This document shows, one piece after another, positions 7,537 to 14,540 of a stretch of DNA of 64,000 nucleotides. The position numbers were made by a program, and so were the translations under genes. The first letter of the stretch is position 1; each line of letters starts with the position of its first letter. This DNA comes from SHZI01 sp031409515. GTDB lineage: Bacteria > Pseudomonadota > Gammaproteobacteria > Steroidobacterales > GCA-2729495. The stretch is from positions 62,001 to 126,000 of the forward strand of contig JANNXJ010000056.1 in the NCBI GenBank assembly GCA_031409515.1, written 5' to 3'. The notes under the pieces were generated by a model, which ran no database searches, was not told the DNA's origin, and was given only the letters and a program-made list of their open reading frames with translations.

Positions 7537-9717
7537 TCAGCCGCGGCGCTGGTCCGCAGACCGGGCTGGTCTGGCGGTTGGGGACGAGGCCAGCAGGCCA
7601 GCGATGCCCTGGGACAACAAGGCCGGCTGCCCCACAAAGTAGCCCTGGGCCCAGGTGATGCCCAGTTTGCCCAGCAGGCTTAAGGTCGCATCGTCTTCGA
7701 CAAACTCAGCAACCGTATCCAGCCGCATCACCCGGGCCACTTCGGCGATGGCGGCCACCATGGACTGGGACACGACGTTGTTCGACAGGTCCCGGATGAA
7801 GCTCCCGTCGATCTTGAGCGTATCCACGGGAAAGAGCTTCAGGTAGGCGAAGGAACTGAGCCCGGTGCCAAAGTCATCCAGGGAGAAGTGGCACCCGGTC
7901 CGGCGCAGGGTCTGCATGAAGGTCTGGGCCCGCTGCAGATTGGCCACGGCCACCGTCTCCGTGATCTCGAAGCAAACCATTTCAGGTGGCACCGCGCTGC
8001 GCTCGAGCTGCTGCTGCACAAAGCTCAGGAAGGGCTCGCTGCCGAGACTCTGGCCGGAGAGATTGATGGCAAAACGGGCCCCGGCGGCCTGCAACCGGGG
8101 CGCATCGCGCCCGATGAGTTCCAGCGTGTTGGCCACGACCCAGCGATCCAGGTCCTCCATCAGCTGGTAGCGCTCCGCTGCGGACAGGAACTCGGCTGGC
8201 AGCATCTGCCGACCGTCCTCACCCAGCAGCCGCACGAGGACCTCGAAGTACGGGTGGTCACTGGCGCCGCCATCCGGTTTCACGGCAACGATGGGCTGCC
8301 CCAGCAGGGCCAGCCGCCCGCGCTCAATCGCATTGCTGATGTAGCCGACCAGGTGGATGTCATCGAAGCGCTGGACAATCGAAAGGTCAGCGGACTGGTA
8401 GATCTCGACCCGGTCCCGGCCCCGATCCTTGGCAGCGGCACAGGCGACCTGGGCCGTTGCCAAGGCACCCCCGTCCACAGAACCGTCCGCCGCCGCCGCT
8501 GGCAGGGAAAGATCGCTGACACAGGCAATGCCAATACTGACGGAGGGGCGATAGAGCCTGTCGGCCTGCCCGAAAACCAGCTGACGGAACCGGGCTGCGA
8601 TCCGCTCGCCAAGCTGCCGGGCGGTTTCCTGGTCGGTGTCCATCAGGAGCGCGGCAAAGCGGTCGCTGGCGATCCGGGTGCTGGCGTGGCCCGCCAGCTC
8701 TTCCCGCAGGATCAGTCCGAGACTGGCCAGCACCTGATCGCCTGCCTCCCGACCCAGACTGTCGTTGGCCACGTGCAGCCGGTCGACATCCAGGTACATC
8801 AGGGTCGGTGGGTGACCCACGTTGCGAACCATGGTGGCCGTCATCAGCTGTTCGAAGACGGGCCAGGCACTGAGTCCGGTGAGGCCATCGTAGGCCCGGG
8901 CCAGAACAGACTCGATATGCGTGACAACGTAGCGTCCCACCCGGGACCGGCGCCGGGCACTGAATTCAGGACCCTTCCAGCCCTGCAGCACCAGCACGCC
9001 GATGGCCGTGCCATCGGCGCCCTTGACCCGCGCAGTCCACAGATCGCTGCCCTCCGCTTCTGGAGCAGTACCCTGGTCGTCATTGAGGAGAGACTGGAGT
9101 GTGGCCCGGGGCAGTGAGTCGCCATGCAGCAACGCGATGCTCTTGCCAGGGATCAGCACCGCGGCGGTCTGCAGCTGCAGGTAGTGGCGACAGAGGCCCA
9201 GGATCCGGCCGAGCATTGCCTGGCAATCGGGGGGGCCCTGGACCGCGCGTTCAACTTCATGGAGCAGGCGTTCTTCCGCCGCCTGGACGCTCAGCTTGCG
9301 GTAACTCTCCAGGAGTCGGACCCGAAGACTCAGTTCACGCCCGAGAGTGCGACTGGCGGGCAGGACGAGTGCAGCACAGTCACCCGCGGTCATGGTTGCC
9401 GCCCCGGCGGGGAGCAGCAGTACCAGCGCACCCAGTGGTTGCCGCTTCTCATTCAGCAGCGAGACCAGGTAAGCCACGGCGCCCTCAAGTTCGACCCGGG
9501 CTGCGGCGGCAGTGGGCGCCGTCAGGAGTGCAGCGAGGACGGCCTGATAGTCGACAGTCAGGCTGACCGGCGGGTTGGGCTCGTCGCTCCAGATGGTGGC
9601 GCCGTCCTGGCCATGGCAGTACAAGCCGCTGACCTGCGGCAGAAAGGCACGGAGAAGCGCCGCGTAGTCGCGGAGAACCGTCTCCCCGTCGGTGCTGGCT
9701 TCAAGGCCCAAAAGCAC
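7537..9717 (-). CDS. EAL-domain c-di-GMP phosphodiesterase with a degenerate GGDEF domain
   Basis: A 726-aa protein starting at GTG (an in-frame TAA lies just upstream). The N-terminal 260 residues look like GAF-type sensory modules. The GGDEF domain (YDGLTGL ... RIASDRFAALL) has ASDRF in place of GGDEF, so no cyclase activity is expected; it may bind GTP. The EAL domain keeps FEVLVRL (EVL variant), the Asn in FAINLSGQSL, FEITET, the DDFGTG loop and the Lys in LKIDGSFI, the residues needed for metal binding and c-di-GMP hydrolysis. It is therefore a likely active phosphodiesterase. No transmembrane segment is evident, so it is cytosolic. It is divergent from nadA. Confidence 0.9.
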   Translation of the reverse strand: MLLGLEASTDGETVLRDYAALLRAFLPQVSGLYCHGQDGATIWSDEPNPPVSLTVDYQAVLAALLTAPTAAAARVELEGAVAYLVSLLNEKRQPLGALVLLLPAGAATMTAGDCAALVLPASRTLGRELSLRVRLLESYRKLSVQAAEERLLHEVERAVQGPPDCQAMLGRILGLCRHYLQLQTAAVLIPGKSIALLHGDSLPRATLQSLLNDDQGTAPEAEGSDLWTARVKGADGTAIGVLVLQGWKGPEFSARRRSRVGRYVVTHIESVLARAYDGLTGLSAWPVFEQLMTATMVRNVGHPPTLMYLDVDRLHVANDSLGREAGDQVLASLGLILREELAGHASTRIASDRFAALLMDTDQETARQLGERIAARFRQLVFGQADRLYRPSVSIGIACVSDLSLPAAAADGSVDGGALATAQVACAAAKDRGRDRVEIYQSADLSIVQRFDDIHLVGYISNAIERGRLALLGQPIVAVKPDGGASDHPYFEVLVRLLGEDGRQMLPAEFLSAAERYQLMEDLDRWVVANTLELIGRDAPRLQAAGARFAINLSGQSLGSEPFLSFVQQQLERSAVPPEMVCFEITETVAVANLQRAQTFMQTLRRTGCHFSLDDFGTGLSSFAYLKLFPVDTLKIDGSFIRDLSNNVVSQSMVAAIAEVARVMRLDTVAEFVEDDATLSLLGKLGITWAQGYFVGQPALLSQGIAGLLASSPTARPARSADQRRG

Positions 9718-9831
9718 GCCTTTGCTGGTCGCTTAACCCCCTGAAAGTGTCGTGGTTTTGCCCTGAGTCGGGCGTGACCCTGCTCCCAGAAACGGCCCTC
9801 CGCCCCGGGCCAGGCAGCAGGCGGCCTGCTT

Positions 9832-9837
9832 TATACT
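9832..9837 (+). promoter_or_regulatory. Possible -10 box for nadA
   Basis: TATACT, 29 nt before the nadA ATG, in the gap between the divergent EAL gene and nadA. No convincing -35 is visible at the right distance. Confidence 0.3.
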
Positions 9838-9866
9838 GCCTGCCCGGCAGCCAGTTCCGACCCTGA

Positions 9867-10892
9867 ATGACCCCCCCGAACCCCGTCCTGGACTTCACTC
9901 CCGAGATTGAGCGGGAAACCCGCGACCTCTACCAGCGGGTCCGGCATGTCATTCCTGACGTGGAGTGGCCCGTCCACGCGCCGCTGATCTCCGCCATCAA
10001 CCGGCTGAAGCGCGAGCGCAAGGCCATCATCCTGGTGCACAACTACATGACGCCGGAGATCTTCCACGGGGTCGCCGACTACTCGGGCGACTCCCTGGGC
10101 CTGGCCCAGTTCGGTGAGCGCACCACCGCCGAGACCATCGTCATGTGTGGCGTGCACTTCATGGCGGAGACGGCAAAGATCCTCAGTCCTGACAAGACCG
10201 TGCTGCTGCCCGACCTGAAGGCGGGCTGTTCGCTGGCGTCGTCGATCACCGCGGCGGACGTCCGGGCCCTTCGTCAGCGGCACCCGGGCGTACCGGTAGT
10301 GACCTATGTGAACACGTCGGCCGACGTGAAGGCGGAGTCCGACGTCTGCTGTACCTCGGCCAATGCCGTGCAGGTGGTGGAGTCGCTGGGCGCCCAGGAA
10401 GTGATTTTCATTCCGGACCAGTTCCTCGGGAAGTATGTCGCCGGCAAAACCAGCGTCAGGCTGATCCTCTGGGAAGGCGCCTGCGAGGTTCACGAGCGCT
10501 TCTCGGGACAGGAGTTGCGGGACTTCCGCGGCATGCACCCCGGAATTCACGTCATGGCCCACCCGGAGTGTCCGCCAGATGTGCTGGCTGAGGCGGATTT
10601 CGTGGGCTCCACGTCGGCGATGATCGGCCACGTGGGCAAATTGCGCCCCAGCAGGGTGGCAATGATCACCGAGTGCTCCATGGCGGGTAACGTGGCGGTG
10701 GAGTTCCCCGAGATCGAGTTCATTCAGCCCTGCAACCTCTGCCCGCACATGCAGCGCATCACGTTGCCCAAGATTCTGCGCTGCCTCGAGACTCTTTCCC
10801 CTGCCATTGATGTGCCTCCCGATGTGGCCCAAAGGGCCCGTCAGGCCCTGGAGCGCATGCTGGCCGTGGGCCTTGGCGCTGCCCGCGACTGA
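9867..10892 (+). CDS. nadA: Quinolinate synthase A
   Basis: Condenses iminoaspartate with dihydroxyacetone phosphate to quinolinate in de novo NAD synthesis. Seen: AIILVHNYMTPEIFH near residue 55, VMCGVHFMAETAKIL (Cys ligand region), the CC and TSAN of DVCCTSANA, MAHPECPPDVL, and C-terminal CNLCPHMQRITL. The three spaced cysteines needed for the [4Fe-4S] cluster are present. The 341-aa length is typical. It is followed after 19 nt by nadB, the enzyme supplying its unstable substrate, so the pair is almost certainly co-transcribed. nadC is not in the window. Confidence 0.96.
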   Translation: MTPPNPVLDFTPEIERETRDLYQRVRHVIPDVEWPVHAPLISAINRLKRERKAIILVHNYMTPEIFHGVADYSGDSLGLAQFGERTTAETIVMCGVHFMAETAKILSPDKTVLLPDLKAGCSLASSITAADVRALRQRHPGVPVVTYVNTSADVKAESDVCCTSANAVQVVESLGAQEVIFIPDQFLGKYVAGKTSVRLILWEGACEVHERFSGQELRDFRGMHPGIHVMAHPECPPDVLAEADFVGSTSAMIGHVGKLRPSRVAMITECSMAGNVAVEFPEIEFIQPCNLCPHMQRITLPKILRCLETLSPAIDVPPDVAQRARQALERMLAVGLGAARD

Positions 10893-10911
10893 TGCCAGAC
10901 ACGCAAAACCC

Positions 10912-12540
10912 GTGACGCCCTCGGCAACTTTTGACGTCCTTGTCCTGGGGGGCGGCCTTGGCGGACTCTCCACGGCGCTGCGGCTGGCGGATGCCGGACT
11001 CAGCGTCGGTGTACTGCGCAAGAAGCCCTCAGCGGAGAGTTCCAGCGCGTGGGCTCAGGGCGGCATCGCGGCCGCCATGGACGGCGACGACACCCCTGCC
11101 CAGCACGCCGCGGATACCCTGGTGGCGGGCGCAGGTCTGTGCCGGCCGGCAACCGTTGACTTCGTCACGGGCCAGGCGCCGGCCGCAATCCGCTGGCTGC
11201 AAAGCCAGGGCGTGGCGTTCACCGCCCCGGAAACCGACGACCCCGGTGAACTGCACCTGACCCGGGAAGGTGGTCATTCCCGTCGGCGCATCGTGCACGC
11301 CGAGGATGCGACCGGCAGGGCAGTCATTGCGGGCCTGGAAGCCCGGGTGGCGGAACACAGCGGCATCCAGCTGCTGGACGACCGGATTGGTATCGACCTC
11401 ATCACGACCTGGAAGCAGCGGATTCCCGGACCCAACCGCTGCGTCGGCGTCTACGCCCTCAACCGGACGTCCGGGCGGGTGGAAACCATTGCCGCTCGCA
11501 GCATCGTTCTGGCGACCGGTGGGGCGTCCAAGATCTATCTCTACACGACGAATCCCGACACCTCCACCGGTGATGGCATTGCCATGGCCTGGCGGGCAGG
11601 CTGCCGGGTTGCCAACATGGAATTCGTCCAGTTCCACCCCACCTGCCTCTTTCACCCGCTGGCTAAATCCGAGCTGATTTCGGAAGCCGTCCGGGGCGAA
11701 GGCGGCCTGCTGCGCCTGCCGGACGGGCGGCGCTTCATGGACGCCCACGACTCGCGGGCCGAACTCGCCCCCCGGGATATCGTCGCCCGGGCCATTGATG
11801 CCGAGATGAAGCGTGGCGGCTTCGACTGCGTGTACCTCGACATCAGCCACAGGCCCGCTGCCGAGATCCTGCATCACTTCCCGAACATCGCCCAGCGCCT
11901 CAAGACCTTCGGGATCGACATGACCAGGGACCCGATTCCCGTCGTGCCGGCAGCGCATTACAGCTGCGGTGGCATCGTCACGGATCTCACGGCAGCGACG
12001 GACCTTGCCGGCCTCTACGCCGTGGGTGAGTGCACCTGGACCGGCCTGCACGGTGCCAACCGGCTGGCCAGTAACTCCCTGCTGGAGTGCGTGGTGTTCG
12101 GCGCCGCGGCCAGCGCACGCATTGTCAGTGAGCTCGCCACAGCGCCCCCACCCCCGACCAGCCTCGTCGCCTGGGACGAAAGCCGCGTCACAGACACGGA
12201 CGAGCAGGTCATCGTGTCCCACAACTGGGAGGAGCTGCGGCGTTTCATGTGGGACTACGTGGGCATCGTGAGAACCAACAAGCGGCTGGCCCGCGCGCGG
12301 CACCGGGTAGATCTGCTGCACGAGGAAATCGCCGAGTTCTACAGCCACTTCCGTGTGACCAACGACCTCATCGAGTTGCGCAATCTCGCCCTGGTGGCGG
12401 AGCTGACGATTCTCAGCGCCCAGTCCCGGCAGGAAAGCCGCGGCCTGCACTTCAACCGGGACTACCCCTCTGCCCTCCCGGACCGGGAAGCCCGGGACAC
12501 CATTCTCATTCCGGGCGGCGCTGCAAGTAGGCGTTCGTAA
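10912..12540 (+). CDS. nadB: L-aspartate oxidase
   Basis: A flavoprotein that oxidises L-aspartate to iminoaspartate for NadA. FAD site GGGLGGLSTALRLADAG at the N-terminus; family motifs SSAWAQGGIAAAM, HAEDATGRAVI, AAHYSCGGI and GANRLASNSLLECVVFG; then the helical C-terminal domain. I start at GTG 10912, giving 542 aa, the usual size. An upstream in-frame ATG at 10807 would place 35 atypical residues inside nadA. The last 35 bp overlap the 3' end of the convergent hydroxyacid oxidase gene. Confidence 0.95.
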   Translation: MTPSATFDVLVLGGGLGGLSTALRLADAGLSVGVLRKKPSAESSSAWAQGGIAAAMDGDDTPAQHAADTLVAGAGLCRPATVDFVTGQAPAAIRWLQSQGVAFTAPETDDPGELHLTREGGHSRRRIVHAEDATGRAVIAGLEARVAEHSGIQLLDDRIGIDLITTWKQRIPGPNRCVGVYALNRTSGRVETIAARSIVLATGGASKIYLYTTNPDTSTGDGIAMAWRAGCRVANMEFVQFHPTCLFHPLAKSELISEAVRGEGGLLRLPDGRRFMDAHDSRAELAPRDIVARAIDAEMKRGGFDCVYLDISHRPAAEILHHFPNIAQRLKTFGIDMTRDPIPVVPAAHYSCGGIVTDLTAATDLAGLYAVGECTWTGLHGANRLASNSLLECVVFGAAASARIVSELATAPPPPTSLVAWDESRVTDTDEQVIVSHNWEELRRFMWDYVGIVRTNKRLARARHRVDLLHEEIAEFYSHFRVTNDLIELRNLALVAELTILSAQSRQESRGLHFNRDYPSALPDREARDTILIPGGAASRRS

Positions 12541-13729
12541 TCCCGGCGAGGCTGGTCGTGCCGGCAAACTGCATCGTGCGCTGCAGTTCGCTGTCGAGTA
12601 TGGCCAGAACCTTGGCCACGCCCTTCTCGCCGTAGGCACCGAGCCCATACAGGTAGGGCCGGCCCACGCACACGGCAGTCGCGCCCAGAGCCAGCGCCTT
12701 GAAGATGTCCGTACCGCGCCGGATGCCACCGTCCATCAGCACGGGGATACGACCGGCCGTGACGGCGACCACTTCCGGCAGGCACTCCAGGGTGCCACGC
12801 CCACTCTCTTCCTGACGCCCGCCGTGGTTGGAGACGATGATCCCGTCCACCCCGGCGCGCACTGCGAGTTCGGTATCTTCCCGGGTCACGATGCCCTTGA
12901 GCAGGATCGGCAGCCGCGTGTTCGCCCGGAGCCAGTCCACGACTGCCCAGGTGAGCGCAGGGTCGCCGATGCGGGCTGGCCCCTTGTAGCCGGCGAAGTT
13001 GCCCATCGCCGGCGGGCCCTTGCCAGTGGCCTGACGCGGGTCGCTGCGGGCAAACCAGCGCTCCCCTTCCCGATTACCCCGGGTGGGGGAATCGACCGTC
13101 AGCGCCACGGCCAGACAACCCGCCGCCTCGGCAGCTGCCAGCAGGTACCGCATCAAGCCCTGATCCGGCGACGCATAGAGCTGGAACCACAGGGGCGCAG
13201 TGCCAGCCGCCCGGATCGCGCCGATGCTGCTGCTGGTCACAGTCGAGGCGATCAGGAGATGGCCCCGCTCGGAGGCTCCCCGCATGGTGGCGAGCTCACC
13301 CTCGGCGTGAATCGTCTCCTGGGCGCCAACCGGCGCCAGCACCAACGGCGACGACAACGCCTGGCCCAGGAGCTTCAGACTGGTATCGATACGGCTGACA
13401 TCCACGAGACGGCGGACCCGCATCTGCCAGGCGTCGAAGGCCGCCCGGTTGGCCTCCACGGTCCGCTGATCGTCCGCACCATTGACGATGAAATGCCAGG
13501 TTTCCAGGTCCAGGGCCTTCTGGGCAGCGCGCTGCATCTGGAACACATCGAGAACCTGATCCAGGGTTTCCGGCACGGCGAATTCCGGACGGGCCAGCGC
13601 CCGGCGCGGCAGCAGCAAGCCCGGTGCGAGAAAGCCGGTCGCTGCGATCAGCGGCGACTGGAGCAGAAAGCGGACCAGTTGGCGTCGGGCGGCCAGGACG
13701 CGGGCGGATGGTTCGTCCGGGCGGGTCAC
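12506..13729 (-). CDS. FMN-dependent 2-hydroxyacid oxidase/dehydrogenase, probably Tat-exported
   Basis: Member of the glycolate oxidase / lactate oxidase / LldD family, which oxidises L-2-hydroxyacids to 2-oxoacids. Active-site elements seen: WFQLYASPDQ (Tyr), TVDSPTRGNRE (Asp), LLKGI (Lys), SNHGGRQ (catalytic His and Arg), and the phosphate loop VLMDGGIRRGTD. The Tyr24 position of spinach glycolate oxidase appears to be Phe here (WHFIVNGADDQ against YDYYASGAEDQ). The N-terminus has ARRQLVRFLL, then a hydrophobic stretch and LARPEF, like a twin-arginine signal; family members are normally cytosolic. It is 407 aa with a GTG start overlapping the upstream NTF2-like gene by 4 nt (GTGA). Substrate unknown. 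Confidence 0.88.
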   Translation of the reverse strand: MTRPDEPSARVLAARRQLVRFLLQSPLIAATGFLAPGLLLPRRALARPEFAVPETLDQVLDVFQMQRAAQKALDLETWHFIVNGADDQRTVEANRAAFDAWQMRVRRLVDVSRIDTSLKLLGQALSSPLVLAPVGAQETIHAEGELATMRGASERGHLLIASTVTSSSIGAIRAAGTAPLWFQLYASPDQGLMRYLLAAAEAAGCLAVALTVDSPTRGNREGERWFARSDPRQATGKGPPAMGNFAGYKGPARIGDPALTWAVVDWLRANTRLPILLKGIVTREDTELAVRAGVDGIIVSNHGGRQEESGRGTLECLPEVVAVTAGRIPVLMDGGIRRGTDIFKALALGATAVCVGRPYLYGLGAYGEKGVAKVLAILDSELQRTMQFAGTTSLAGITNAYLQRRPE

Positions 13730-14388
13730 GGCCGCGGCTTGCCCGAGGGATCACCGCCGTGCCGCTCCTGGTACTGCGCATCGGTCTGGGTACTGAAGGC
13801 CTTGAAATCCGGCTGCACGATCTTCTGCCTGAGCACCTTGACGTAGGTGTCCGGCCCGAGGGGACACTGGGCATACAGGATGTGTTTCCAGCCGTCCGGC
13901 TTCTTCCGGAAGATGGTGAGGCAGCGATCAAAACCGGCGGTGGGTGGCGTGGGCGGGCCGATGGCCAGATCGATTTCGTAGAAGTGATCAAACAAGGCAA
14001 GCGTGAGATCCGGCGCCAGGGCCTTCACGTGGAGGTTGGAGAACTGCCAGCGGAACGCCCGCAGCACCCGCCGGCTGGGGCCCCAGTACTTCTCAATCTC
14101 CGGCCAGGTTCTGAAAGGCGTCTCGATCTCTTCCGGGACGTACCAGGGCTCCGGATCATCGGCATCCCAGACATCCTTCAGGCGAAAGAAGTGCTGGCTG
14201 TTCCAGATCTCCGCCGTCGTCTTCAGGACGGCATCGATTTCGGTCCAGAGCCGGGTCGGTCCGGTGGCCGTTTCCGCAGCGCCGGGCAGCGCTGCAGCCA
14301 GGCCGCCCAGAGCGGCCATCATCTGCAATGCCGTGCGGCGATCGAAGCCGCTCGTGGGTAAATCGGCTGCGACTGGCTGATCATTCAT
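13726..14388 (-). CDS. NTF2-like protein with a twin-arginine-type signal
   Basis: A 220-aa protein. The N-terminus FDRRTALQMMAALGGLAAAL ends at GAAE, matching a Tat signal. The mature part (IWNSQHFFRLKDVWD, WPEIEKYW, DHFYEIDLAIG, CLTIFRKKPDGWKHILYAQC) has the shape of the NTF2/SnoaL/DUF4440 cone-fold proteins, usually small-ligand binding or scaffold domains. It overlaps the oxidase gene downstream by 4 nt, so the two are translationally coupled and probably work together in the periplasm. Function unproven. The fold call rests on motif impression, not on a search. Confidence 0.68.
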   Translation of the reverse strand: MNDQPVAADLPTSGFDRRTALQMMAALGGLAAALPGAAETATGPTRLWTEIDAVLKTTAEIWNSQHFFRLKDVWDADDPEPWYVPEEIETPFRTWPEIEKYWGPSRRVLRAFRWQFSNLHVKALAPDLTLALFDHFYEIDLAIGPPTPPTAGFDRCLTIFRKKPDGWKHILYAQCPLGPDTYVKVLRQKIVQPDFKAFSTQTDAQYQERHGGDPSGKPRP

Positions 14389-14540
14389 CCGGCGGACACT
14401 CCTGCTTCAGGTCACGAGCCAAACATACTGCGCTGGACATAAACAGTGATGGCCGCACCTAAAGTTTCAGGGAAACGGGTTATCCTCTGACCGTTTGGCG
14501 GACGGCCCGGTGGCCGGCTGCCGGGAGGGAGTGAGCCGGC

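Noticed and set aside
11029..12729. Minus-strand open frame of 566 codons opposite nadB
   Set aside because: nadB is unmistakable on the plus strand; the antisense translation has no family features.
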